Below, piece by piece: positions 20,651 through 30,214 of a DNA stretch of 64,000 bases. This DNA is from Ahaetulla prasina (taxonomy: Eukaryota; Chordata; Lepidosauria; Squamata; Colubridae), in NCBI RefSeq assembly GCF_028640845.1, contig NC_080543.1:9455959-9519958 (forward strand), read 5' to 3'. Within the stretch, counting starts at the first letter, position 1, and every line of letters starts with the position of its first letter. The translations under genes and the position numbers were made by a program. The notes below the pieces were generated by a model, which was not told the DNA's origin, did not search any database, and saw nothing but the letters and a program-made list of their open reading frames with translations.

Positions 20651-20960
20651 TTCAAAGATCCTCTGAATGAAAATACTCATATCTGAGACCTGGAGTTTAT
20701 ACAAAGTTTATACCAGTTGCCCTGGGTGGGGGGGGGGATCAATAAATTGCAAAGGCTGAACCATTTTGCAAACATGTGCAGAACTAACGATAAACATTTA
20801 TAGACGAAAACATTATTTGCCTTACAAAAAAAGGATGATCCTTCAGAGAAAACCTTTTATTGAGCTGATTTTAAAACGATGGAATAGAAGGTTCATGGGT
20901 TGTTGAGTTTTTATTGATTTACTTACCGAATCCTATAAAACGTCTTCTTAAGTTAGATAG

Positions 20961-21379
20961 AGGTAGTCCTCAACTTACTACAATTGAGTCCAAAATTTCT
21001 GTTGTTAAGTGAGACAGTTGTTAAGTCAGTGGCATAGTAGGACTGTTGCTAAATGGGACACTTGCCCCATTTTTACGACTTTTCTTGCCTTCCCTTGTTA
21101 AGGGAATCACTGCAGTTCTTAAGTTAGTGACCATGGCTGTTAAGTGAATCTGATGTACCGTTGACTTAGCTTGTCAAAAGGTGGCAAGAGGTGATCACAT
21201 GACCCCGGGACACTGCAACCGTCATAAATGTGAGTCAGCTGACAAGCATCTGAATTTTGTTCATGTGACCATGAGGATGCTACAATGGTCGTAAGGGTGA
21301 AAAATGGTCATAATTCACTTTTTTTAAGTGCCTTGTGATTTCAAGCAGTCACTAAACTGTTGTAAGGTGAGGACTACTT
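20961..21379. mobile_element. TIR element (AGGTAGTCCTCGACTTACG family)
   Basis: Ends AGGTAGTCCTCAACTTAC and GGTGAGGACTACTT are inverted. The interior alternates 'GTTAAGTGA' phrases in both orientations, so the element is largely self-complementary. No coding. Copies at 38129-38494 and 50366-50752. Confidence 0.8.
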
Positions 21380-21582
21380 ATATATGGTCACAAACAAATA
21401 CAATGTTGTATGTTATAGGGGGATACTGAAGTATAATTTTATCTTATTTTACTTATCTATATATTAAATCATTGTAATTTAGTCCAATTTCATTTCAAAT
21501 TGATTTTATTAATCACTTGTGTTTGGAACTCTGTGTTTTATTATGGCTTGTTTGCTAATCGATAAACTAAAAAAAACTAACA

Positions 21583-21958
21583 TGTCAGGGTTCCAAGGAA
21601 CACCCCCAATGACATAAAGCTCTGAGGCTTGAGGTTCCTCAAAGTTCCAATTTATTAGAGATGTCATGTTGGCACAGCTGGGAAAACCCGAAACTGAAAG
21701 CTTCCAGGTTTTCCACACCCAGTTGACAGTTCACAGCCCTGCCCCACACCCACAAGTTCATCACATTGTCCAATCAACTCTTCACACTCAATTGGATACA
21801 ATCTTCAGGCAGTCTCCATCAGATGCTGGATGTCCTTGAATACGGAATGTTGTTATGACTAACTTTCTACCGCTCCAACAACAACCCTCTCCCAACTTCC
21901 CCAGCTAAAATATGTGGCCGTTAAGAAGCAAAAAGAACATTGCCTTCCAAAACTGACA
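21583..21958 (-). repeat. Solo LTR, TSD taaca
   Basis: 376 bp between TGTCAG and CTGACA, flanked by TAACA at 21578-21582 and 21959-21963. On the minus strand an AATAAA lies near the 3' end, supporting that orientation. The 5-bp TSD fits Gypsy or some ERV groups. No internal region remains. Confidence 0.85.
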
Positions 21959-22005
21959 TAACATTCAAATACAGGCTGTATCAAATCTTGCAAGTAAGAA
22001 CACTA

Positions 22006-22628
22006 CAATAGTGGCCAAAATTGTGGAAACCTTTTGGGGAAAGTGTATTTTCTAAAACTAGCTGATAACACTGCTTTTTTTTGTGGGGGGGGGAGTAGTA
22101 CCATAAAATTATATATCAATGGAAAGATAATTTAATCAAGAATGTAATGCAATTACTTTTAGGGAGGATTTGCTATTAGAATAGCAGTTACCGTATAAAG
22201 AAGAAAAGTGAAACACGTAGAAAAAATGATGAATACAAAAATTATCACCATAGAAAAAATGAGATGTACAAAAATGATCACCATGCCAGTTAATCCTTAG
22301 TTGGGTAACCTTTAGCATGAATGAGGGCCTTACAACGTCTTCCCATGGAGTGAACCAAGTCTTTTAGTTCTGCAGCTATTATAATGGGAAACCAAGATTA
22401 AACGATGGCTTTTATGAACTGGGTTTTATGGCTGGGTCGCTTCTGACTAACAAGTTTCTTTAGTCGACTCCATAGATTTTCAATTGGGTTAAGGTCTGGG
22501 CTATTCCCAGGCCATTCTAGCAGTGGAATAAGATTATCTGGAAACTCCCCCCCAAAAAAGTGGTGTTATTAGCCATCAAACCTCAAAAACACTTTCCCCA
22601 AAAGGTTCCACAACTTTGGCCACTACTG
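22006..22628 (-). mobile_element. Tc1/mariner, non-autonomous
   Basis: TIR AATAGTGGCCAAAATTGTGG at left and its inverse at right (22590-22628), with TA on both sides. The minus strand keeps a decayed transposase end ([15 protein letters not shown] block near 22460-22520). This copy shows the element without LINE insertions. Confidence 0.88.
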
Positions 22629-22651
22629 TATGTAAAAGTTAAATGCAGGTT

Positions 22652-22676
22652 TTATATATATATATATATATATATT
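22652..22676. repeat. (TA)n microsatellite
   Basis: About 12 TA units immediately after the Tc1 TIR. Confidence 0.9.
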
Positions 22677-22959
22677 CAGGAGAAAGGTTGCAAGTCTTAG
22701 AAAAATGAGGTTTAAATTGGAGGCGTGGAGATAAAAATGGATGTTTGAGGTAGATTTTTGAAGCAATAGGCTGACTTTAGGATGAAAACGAGTAGCTTTA
22801 AACCTTGTAGAAAGTTCTTGCAACAAGCAAGCTGATGAATTTAAAGATTTGTTCGGGGGATTAGAAATGCCTACAGGGTTCAATTCAATTAAATGGAATT
22901 CACAGAAAATTACTGTAGCCTTTTTGCTCTAAGGAAAATTGCTGTACGTTGAGGGTAAA

Positions 22960-23367
22960 ACTTGAGCAAGAATCGAACAGATGAGAGACGTAGTAAAAAA
23001 AAAGAAAAAAAAAAAGAAAATCACTGAGCTGATTGAACAAAGCCCAGTTGTAATTGCGGAAAAACCAGGAAGGGAATGTGGAGAAAGATGTTTGGGCCGA
23101 AGGAATTTAAATAAAACTCTTTGGAGAGAAAGTTATCAGCTGCTGGCAGTGGAAGAAATTACAAGTAATTTCATGGCTGCTCAATTGTTCAGAGTCTTAG
23201 CGGCAAGTAATGGATTTTGGCAAATTCAGTTAGAGGAGGAGAATTCTGGGTTGAGTAATTTGCGCTTTACGTTTTGGGAGTGTCGGATTTTTAAACAGCG
23301 GCCCTTCGATATTTCTTTAGCTCCAAAAAGCAGAGAGAAAGGTGATCGCACAGACGCTAGATTGTGA
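22960..23367 (+). pseudogene. Ty3/Gypsy reverse transcriptase relic
   Basis: An open frame of about 129 codons. From residue 42 it follows the start of a Gypsy RT: NLNKTLWRESYQL, then VEEI, FRVLAASNGFWQIQLEEENS, and RIFKQRPFDISLAP. These correspond to the 'LN..I.R..Y..P..EE', 'D...GFWQ' and 'MPFGL..AP' blocks. The first catalytic Asp of that block is replaced by Ala (AASNGFW) and the YXDD part is absent. The N-terminus is a lysine run from an A-rich tract. No LTR is seen nearby. Confidence 0.65.
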
Positions 23368-23398
23368 AGAAGGGAGTCTTGGGTTTAATGGATGAAAC

Positions 23399-23580
23399 AG
23401 GTAGTCCTCGAATTACAGCTATCAGTTTAGCGACCGTTCGAAGTTACAAGTTACATGGGGAAAAAAGTCATTTAGGATCTTTTTAACCACTTATTGCCGT
23501 TGCAACATTCCCCATGGGTCACGTGACCAAAATCCGGATTCTTGGCAACCGGCTCATATTTATGATGGTTGTGGGCGGTC
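23399..23580. mobile_element. TIR element (AGGTAGTCCTCGACTTACG family), deleted copy
   Basis: Left end AGGTAGTCCTCGAATTAC followed by phrases in reversed orientation (GTCACGTGACC...). The right end is missing. Confidence 0.6.
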
Positions 23581-23597
23581 CCTCGCTGCTTGCAGCT

Positions 23598-24000
23598 GAC
23601 AAGGGAGGGAGGGAAGAAAGGAGGGAGGAAGGGAAGGAGGAAGGAAGGGAGGGAGGAAGTAAACGACGGAGGGAGGGACATAGGAAAGAAAGGAGGGAGG
23701 GAGGAAAGGTGTAAGGGAGGAAAGAAGGGAGAGTGAGAGAAAGGGAGGGAGGGAGGAAGGAAGGAAGGAAGGAAAGGAGGGAGGGAGGAAAGGAGCGAGG
23801 GACGGAGGGGGAGGAAGAAAGGGAAGGAGGGAGGGAGGAAAGGAGGGAGGGAGGGAGGGAGGGGGAGGAAGAAAGGAAAGGAGGGAGGGAGGATGGACGG
23901 AAGGGATGGAGGGAGAGAGGAAAGGAGCGAGTGAGGGAGGGGGAGGAAGAAAGGAAAGGAGGGAGGGAGGAAGGACGGAAGGAATGGAGGGAGAGATCTA
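23598..24000. repeat. GGGA/GGAA purine repeat
   Basis: Imperfect GGGAGGAAGGAA units with partial 70-bp higher-order periodicity (GGAGGAAGAAAGGAAAGGAG recurs). A second block lies at 24190-24292. The 180 bp between them (24001-24185) resembles hAT-MITE interior (CCAGTAGCGCCGGCAGC). Confidence 0.9.
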
Positions 24001-24757
24001 TCCGCCCAGATCTATCCAGCTCACATGAACCAGTAGCGCCGGCAGCAGGAGGCTCCGCCCACCCCCGGACTGTCATTAGGTCCCATTTTTGACCCTCTGC
24101 ACATGCGCAGGAAGCTCTGGGCATATGCAGAAGTGCCACACGCTGGCATTCCCAAACCGATAGTGAAGGTAAGTCCATTGCACAGCTGGAAGGAAGGAAG
24201 GAAGGAAATGAAGGTGGGAGGGAGGAAAGAAAGGAGGGAGGGAGGGAGGAAAAAAGGGAGGAAGGGAGGACGGAAGGAAGGGTCCCTATCAAAGGTTAAA
24301 TTCACCAGGCAAACAAGCCGCCAACCAGTAACTAATTTTCAAAGGTTATTCCATTCCCACTGAAGAAAACCAAACCTCTTTAACTGTGTTAATATAACAT
24401 TTCCCACCCACCCCCACTTGAAAACGATCATTATTACAAACAAGAGTCCCCAAAGAGTGTCTTTTTTTTTTTTAAAGACTTCTTCAAATTTGGAAACTGC
24501 AATCGTTCTAATTAACTGCGATCCGTCAAATGTGGTTTTAGCGTAACAGAGAATACAAGGCTCCCCTCGGTTACTTTATGAATTCCCAGACACACTGTTG
24601 CTGGCGATGCCAACCTTTGAATATTGGCTTTGATTTACAGCCCCAAAACATTTTTGTGGGGGGGGGGTTTCCCTTCCATCTTTAAACGTTTGGCAACTCC
24701 AGCTCTCAGTCTCTGCTAAAGGGTCCAGAAGTAGCCAAAACTGACAGTACAAGGAAA

Positions 24758-24822
24758 CGACAACCAATCGCCAGCCATCAATACACCAATCAGCCAATAG
24801 AAAGGCACCATATAAACACGAC
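24758..24822 (+). promoter_or_regulatory. CCAAT/TATA promoter-like cluster
   Basis: Three CCAAT boxes (24757-24800, including CCAATCAGCCAAT) precede CATATAAAC at 24809-24817. An AATAAA lies at 25673-25678. Removing the hAT nest between them puts the signal about 90 bp downstream, the spacing of an LTR R region. No ORF follows, so an old LTR promoter is likelier than a host gene promoter. Confidence 0.4.
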
Positions 24823-24875
24823 TCATAGAACAGCCCAAAGCAGGGGTCTCCAACCTTGGCAACTTTAAGACTTGT

Positions 24876-25504
24876 TGTCGTGTCCCACTCCTCCGCTGAC
24901 GGCCGGGTCAGGGAAATCCGAATCAGGCTTGCCTCTGCAGCTCTGCCCAAAGTCCTAGCAAAGTCCTCAGAGCAGGCAGGAGACCAGTAAGTGACTTCAG
25001 CAAGATAAGTTCGACTTTGCCTGACTCAGAGACTGCCAGAAAGCAGATCCTTTATATAGGCCATGGGGTGTGGCTCCATGACTCAGCACTTATCCAGACC
25101 TGCCCCTCCCTTCCTTCTGTCGCCGCCGCCTATCAATTCTTCTGAAGCGAGGGTCACTCCAGTCTGCAGCTGTTGGTAATTGACCTTCCTCAGGCTCACA
25201 TGCTGTGGAGGAGGGGGAGGGGTCTAGCTGCTCCGTTTGCCTGGGCATGGAGCCAGGGCTGGGGCCGGGGGATGCTCCCTCCTCTGCAGCCTGCTTGGGC
25301 ATGGAGCCAGGGCTGGGACCGGGAGGTGCCCCCTCCTCTGCAGCCTGCTTGGGCATGGAGCCAGGGCTGGGACCGGGAGGTGCCCCCTCCTCTGCAGCTT
25401 GTCTGGGCATGGAGCCAGGACTGGGGCCGGGAGGCATACATTCCTCCGTGTTCGGGAGCAGATAAGCAGACCCCGGCTGCGGTGAGAGCGGACAAGACAC
25501 AACA
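24876..25504 (-). repeat. Gypsy-type solo LTR with coding U3, TSD cttgt
   Basis: 629 bp, flanked by CTTGT (24871-24875, 25505-25509). On the minus strand it starts TGTTGTGTCTTG. An open frame runs from the LTR start to a stop at 25090; its C-terminus reads DWSDPRFRRIDRRRRQK. The TATA box (CTATATAAAG in reverse) is at about 25048-25058. Geometry matches the LTR at 2558-3095 although the sequence is diverged. Confidence 0.9.
25235..25440 (-). repeat. 54-bp in-frame minisatellite in the LTR coding U3
   Basis: Three full units and one partial unit, encoding repeats of AAEEGAPPGPSPGSMPKQ (18 residues). The period keeps the frame open. Confidence 0.92.
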
Positions 25505-25738
25505 CTTGTGGACTTCAACTCCCAGAATTCCTCAGCCAGCTGGCTGAGGAATTTTGGGAGTTGAAGTCCACAAGTCTTAAAGTTGCCAAGGTTGGAGACC
25601 CCTGGCCCAAAGCACGTATTTCAGTAGAAATTCCCTGAAGATGGACTCCAGCACAAGCCCGAAAGCTCGGAAGAATAAATCCCTGGTCCCGGTGACTGAC
25701 TCAGATTCGATTTTGCATCATGAGACACCTATAGGAGT

Positions 25739-25870
25739 GTTGCAGTGGCCTAGAGGTGGCGCTCTCACCTCACAAGTACCTCACAGGTACCTCACAGGTA
25801 TTTCACAGGTACCTAACAAACAGGAAGCAGCAGGTGAAGCTAAGCAGAATCACATCAGATACCTGTACAA
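25739..25870 (+). mobile_element. tRNA-SINE head fragment and CACAGGTA repeat
   Basis: GCAGTGGCCTAGAGGTGGCG resembles a SINE A-box region. It runs into five short CACAGGTAC-like units and no B box is present. A C-run marks the joint with Rex1. Confidence 0.4.
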
Positions 25871-25871
25871 T

Positions 25872-26885
25872 TAGCGCAGGGCCCCCCCCCCCAAGGCTGT
25901 GTGCTCTCCCCACTTCTCTTCTCTCGATATACCAATGACTGCATCTCCAACGATCCATCTACTGATTAAACTACTGAAGTTCGCAGATGACACAACGGTG
26001 ATCGGTCTCATTCCAGACAATGACGAATCCGCATATAGACGAGAGGTCGAACGACTAGCCTCGTGGTGCGACCAAAACAACCTGGAACTGAACACACTCA
26101 AAACCGTAGAAATGGTGGTGGACTTTAGGAGAAACCCTTCCATACTTCTACCTCTCACAATACTAGACAACACAGTATCAATAGTAGAGACCTTCAAATT
26201 TCTAGGTTCTACCATATCGCAAGATCTAAAATGGACAGCTAACATCAAAAACATCATCAAAAAAGCACAACAAAGAATGTTCTTTCTGCGCCAACTCAGA
26301 AAGCTCAAACTGCCCAAGGAGCTGCTGATCCAATTCTACAGAGGAATTATTGAGTCTGTCATCTGCACCTCTACAACTGTCTGGTTTGGTTCTGCAACCC
26401 AACAAGACAGACACAGACTTGAGAGGATAATTAGAACTGCAGAAAAAACAATTACTACCAACCTGCCTTCCATTGAGGACCTGTATACTGCACGAATCAA
26501 AAAGAGGGCTGTGAAAATATTTACAACTCCTAACATCCTGGACATAAACTGTTCCAACTCCTACCCTCAAAATGATGCTATAGAGCACTGCACACCAGAA
26601 CAACTAGACACAAGGACAGTTTCTTCCCAAACGCCATCACTCTGCTAAACAAATAATTCCCTCAACACTGAATTATTATAACTATTCACTAAATCTGCAC
26701 TACTATTAATCTTCTCATCGTTCCCATCACCCATCTCTTCCCACTTATGACTGCATGAGTATACCTTTGTTGCTTGTATCCTTACGGTTTCCTGATTGCT
26801 TATTTGTACCCTATGACTATCATTAAGTGTTGTACCTTATGATTCTTGAACGTATCTTTTCTTTTATGTACGCTGAGAGCATATT
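25872..26885 (+). mobile_element. Rex1/Babar-like LINE, 3' part
   Basis: The best-preserved copy of this LINE, 5'-truncated at the RT palm, with coding to about 26647 and a 3' UTR. Interrupted by BovB at 26886-27117; the last bases and AATAAAA tail resume at 27118-27195. Confidence 0.8.
25899..26648 (+). pseudogene. Rex1-like RT C-terminal half
   Basis: Opens just after the palm motif GCVLSPLLF, which is in another frame, and then reads LLKFADDTTVIGL (FADD active site). NNLELNTLKTVEMVVDFRR, FKFLGSTISQDLKW and KKAQQRMFFLRQLRKL follow, in the order of the Rex1/L2 group. The frame is open to 26647. The N-terminal endonuclease and most of RT are lost, so it is inactive. Confidence 0.8.
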
Positions 26886-27117
26886 GTTTTTGTTGTTGTT
26901 AGTTGCGAAGTTGTGTCCGACCCATCGCGACCCCATGGACAACGTTCCTCCAGGCCTTCCTGTCCTCTATCATCCTCTGGAGTCCATTTAAGCTCATGCC
27001 AACTGCTTCAGTGACTCCATCCAGCTACCTTGTTCTCTGTCGTCCCTTTCTTCTTTTGCCCTCAATCTTTCCCAGCATTCGGCTCTTCTCCAGTGAGTTC
27101 TTCCTTCTCATTAGAGC
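26886..27117 (-). mobile_element. BovB (RTE) LINE 3' end
   Basis: The minus strand carries the BovB C-terminus and 3' end, closing GGGTCGCGATGGGTCGGACA then CGCAACTAACAACAAC. It is inserted in the Rex1 3' UTR with AGAGCATA / AGAGCACA flanks. The clearer protein is at 33000-33203. Confidence 0.92.
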
Positions 27118-27195
27118 ACATACACCAAGACAAATTCCTTGTGTGTCCAATCACACTTGGCCAATAAAAAAAAAAAATCTATTCTATCTATTCGA

Positions 27196-27405
27196 TTCAC
27201 AATCAGGAGTTCTGTGAGTTCGATCCTAGGTAGAGACAGCTATTTCTCTCTATCTGGGCACAATGAGAATATATCTGCTGAACAAAACTCCGCATTGGCA
27301 ACAGGAAGAGCATCCGGCCAGTAAACACTCTGCTAGCTCCGTTCAGCTGCCCAGACTCCACCCCGCAAGAGATTATGGGATTGTTAAAAGATGATGATGA
27401 TCCTA
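27196..27405 (+). mobile_element. SINE 3' part with GATGAT tail
   Basis: The B box GTGAGTTCGATCC near 27218 is followed by a 180-bp body and an AAAAGATGATGATGAT tail. The A box is lost. Family unnamed; present again at 30968-31177. Confidence 0.6.
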
Positions 27406-27447
27406 GGACACGTATAGTCACCTTCATTCGTGTAGCAATGTACCATG

Positions 27448-27580
27448 TTTCCCTGAAGACAAGACCCTGTCTTATATTGTTTTGAACCCTGAAATAAGCG
27501 CTTGCCCTTATTGCCATGCACGCAAAAACTCGATTGGGCATATTATCAGGGGATGTCTTATTTTGGGGAAAACAGGGTAG
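27448..27580. mobile_element. MITE (TTTCCCTGAAAATAAGAC family)
   Basis: Inverted ends TTTCCCTGAAGACAAGACCC and GTCTTATTTTGGGGAAAACA. No coding. Duplicate at 31220-31352 and a variant at 47128-47358. A CR1 tail (minus) follows at 27590-27645. Confidence 0.7.
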
Positions 27581-27789
27581 GTATCAGAATAGAGCTGGAA
27601 GGTCTTCTAGTCAGGCCCCCTTGTTCAAGCAGGAGACCCTATAACAGAGAGAGAGAGAGAGCGCAGACAATTGTGACTCACAGAGGGCTTTTAAGTGTAC
27701 CCGGTTACAGTTTGGGGTTAGTGTGGCTCCAGGGTTATTTCAGAACCTGATGGGCGGCTATTGCAGGAGCCTACCAGGGTGGTACCATA

Positions 27790-28711
27790 CGATGTACTGG
27801 TATCCGCTGAAAACCTAGAGGAATTAGGGGGCGAGGCTGCGAAAGTTTTGGGCATTTTCCGGTCTGCCGGTCTCACGGTCAAACTAAACAAATGCCAGAT
27901 CGGGGTTGAGTCTGTGGAATTCCTGGGCTACGGATAGACAGGAAGGATTCACCCACTGAGAGCAAGGTATGGGCCATCAGGAAGGCCCCGGTGCCCAAGA
28001 ACAAAACGGAGTTACAGGCATTCTTGGGTCTGGTCAACTTCTACGCAGTATTCTTAAGGAATAAGGCAACAGTAGCAGAGCCGCTGCATAAATTATTAGC
28101 TAAGACGGCTGCATGGTCTTGGGGAAAGGCAGAAGCTAGGGCATTCGAAGGGGTAAAAAATCTCCTAACGGTGATAGCCTCCTTATCCAATACAATGGCA
28201 CACTGCCATTAGTGTAATGCTGCGATGCACCCCCCTATGGGGTGGGGGCTGTGCCCAGCCACAGGTTACCTAATGGCACGGAAGCCCCCATTGCATACTA
28301 CTCCCGAACCATGTCATCAACTGAAAGGAATTATAGCCAGCTTGATAAGGAAGCCTTGGCTATAGTCTCAGGGTAAAGAAATTCCATGAGTATGTATTTG
28401 GTCGTGATTTTGAAATCATCACGGACCATAGACCTTTGCTAGGTCTGCTGGCAGGCGACATGGCGCCCGTGGCACTTTCGCCAAGACTGACCCGATGGAC
28501 TATCTTCCTGGCGTATTCTTACAAATTGCTACACCGGCCAGGAAAGGATTTAGGGCACGCAGACGCACTGAGCAGATGCCCGTTACCAGAGACTATTGAG
28601 GACCCCACTCCAGGAATACCAGTTCTGCTAATTGACTCTTTGGACTCTGGCCCAGTCACATCCAAAGAGGTGGCTCGGGCTCGTATAAGGACATTACAAT
28701 ACGAACTGTAA
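27790..28711 (+). pseudogene. Gypsy RT end and RNase H, frameshifted
   Basis: PKNKTELQAFLGLVNFYAVF (27991 on) is the RT/RNase H connection. RNase H pieces include a frame near 28310 (tethering strand with TERNYSQLDKEALA), ITDHRPLLGLL, TRWTIFLAYSY and HRPGKDLGHADALSRCP (final Asp). Stops and frameshifts occur at about 27937, 28212 and 28378. Confidence 0.85.
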
Positions 28712-28818
28712 TTGGTTGGGTACAAAGAGGTTGGCCGCTCTCGGGCGGCGTTTTAAAGAGTTTGTAAAAAGCGTGGGAACTCTCGGCTCAAGGGGGGTGC
28801 CTGCTATGGGGGGATCGA

Positions 28819-29440
28819 GTGGTGATCCCAGAGAGATTGAGGAAAAGGGTGTTGGATCTCCTTCACGAAGGTCACCCAGGGATCGTGAGGATGAAGGGTC
28901 TAGCGAGAAGCTATGTGTGGTGGCCCTTAATGGACTCGGAAATTGCTGAGGGTAGGAAATGCCAGGCCTGCCAGGAGTCCAGACCGCTACCCCAACGGCC
29001 CCGATTCGAGAATGGGAGAGACCCCAGGGATCCACATCGATTTTGCCGGCCTTCCACGGCCAAACCTTTCTGGTGGTAGTCGATGCCTACTCCAAATGGC
29101 TGGAAATCATTCTCATGAGATCCATGACAGCCGAGGCAGTGATCTCAGTCCTACGGCACCTATTTGTAACCCATGGGTTGCCCGACACGTTAGTATCCGA
29201 TAACGCCCGCAATTCACGGCAACCCAGTTTGAGGGGTACTTGGCAGAAGAGGGCATCCGGCATGTCCTCTCGGCGCCTTTCCACCCTCACGACGAATGGC
29301 CTTGCAGAACGTTCCGTCCGAGCGCAAAGAGGCATTGTCCAGAATCAAGCCAGGCGACTGGCAAACAAAATCGATACCTTCCTGGCAGTCCAACACAGAA
29401 CCCCTGTGTCACAACTGGCAGAAGCCCAGCAGAATTATTA
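28819..29440 (+). pseudogene. Gypsy integrase, frameshifted
   Basis: The HHCC zinc domain reads LHEGHPGIVRMKGLARSYVW and KCQACQES. The core holds the first Asp near 29038 and TFLVVVDAYSKWLE. LFVTHGLPDTLVSDN carries the second Asp, and TNGLAERSV the Glu. Frame changes near 28945, 29040 and 29215 break it. All catalytic positions are recognisable, the enzyme is not. Confidence 0.88.
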
Positions 29441-30021
29441 ATGGGTGGAACTCAGGTGCCCACTAGACCGTTTAAACCCGAACTACACACCAGACGGTTA
29501 CAAGGGCACTCAATAAAACAAGAGGATGGCAATAGGCGACCTAGTGTGGGCACACAACTATAGCGAAGGCCCGACCTGGTTAGCAGGAAAAATCCTAGAA
29601 ATAACAGGTCCCAAATCATATTTAGTGGAGATAAAGATGGCCGGGTATGGAAGCGCCACATAGACCAAATAAGAAAACGCATAACCGGAACAATCCGAAT
29701 TAGACGAAACAGGCCCTGACTATATAATGTTTGAATCCACAGCTGACTCAAACCCGGGGCAAACGCGGGACTTATCTGACTTCCAGGAGGTCCAGCGACG
29801 CCAACAGGTTCCGCTCAGAAAACAGCAGGGACGACTCTGCAATAATCCAGGGCGGATGGCCTAGAGGAGGAGCTGAGAGGAACAGTCCCTCTGGTCAGCT
29901 CGACTCACTCCCAGAGAATGAATTGCGCAGGTCCGAAAGAGTCAGGAGACGCCCAGTCTACTTGCGTGATTACGTTGAAAAATAATATGTAAATCTCATG
30001 TAAATAATGGTAAAGTGTTTT

Positions 30022-30036
30022 CTGGGAGGGAAGGAG
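30022..30036 (+). promoter_or_regulatory. Polypurine tract
   Basis: GGGAGGGAAGGAG directly precedes the LTR TG. This is the expected primer for plus-strand DNA synthesis. Confidence 0.85.
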
Positions 30037-30214
30037 TGTAATGTATCTTTAAATGTTTTGGCGGGAAAAAAGCACGTTGCTGATTGGTTGAAGCCTCCGG
30101 CTAAACTGTATTTAAGGAGAGGTTTTTCCCAGCCCGAGCTGCTGGGTTCACCATATAGTAAAGAGCTGTTGTCACTATCCTGGTCTCCTGCCTCGTTATT
30201 GCCCGAATCTAACA
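30037..30214 (+). repeat. 3' LTR, 178 bp
   Basis: TGTAATGTATC to GAATCTAACA, with a GATTGG (inverted CCAAT) and GTATTTAAGG TATA-like site. It has no AATAAA of its own that I can see. It is short compared with the coding-U3 LTRs, and no frame crosses it. Confidence 0.85.

Larger units (their letters stand above)
24841..25604. mobile_element. Palindromic hAT MITE split by a solo LTR
   Basis: Ends CAGGGGTCTCC and GGAGACCCCTG, with a perfect 8-bp TSD GCCCAAAG at 24833-24840 and 25605-25612. This establishes the family as hAT. The LTR lies near the end of the left arm. Without it the element is about 135 bp. Confidence 0.95.
26457..27652. repeat. Duplicated block, copy 1 (Rex1 end, BovB, SINE, MITE, CR1 tail)
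   Basis: Matches 30215-31432 throughout, with small indels: copy 1 lacks 16-18 bp near 26786, and copy 2 keeps GGAACTTAGA near 31374. Each copy ends at the GA repeat. The two copies flank the Gypsy fragment. Confidence 0.92.
27690..30214 (+). mobile_element. Ty3/Gypsy element (K02A2.6-like), 3' half with LTR
   Basis: Contains the end of RT, RNase H, integrase, a polypurine tract and the 3' LTR. The 5' half and 5' LTR are absent: the left border is a GA repeat joined to mid-RT sequence. At the right the LTR enters Rex1 sequence at CTACC. It is a different lineage from 643-3100: no chromodomain, and a short LTR. Confidence 0.9.

Noticed and set aside
22006..22628. Active Tc1 transposon
   Set aside because: TIRs and TA sites are good, but the transposase is reduced to a decayed end with stops.
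23519..24292. 257-codon Pro/Ser/Leu-rich frame on the minus strand
   Set aside because: Runs through GGGA/GGAA repeats; no domain.
24758..24822. Histone or other host gene promoter
   Set aside because: CCAAT and TATA boxes are present, but no coding sequence follows and the distance to AATAAA suits an LTR better.
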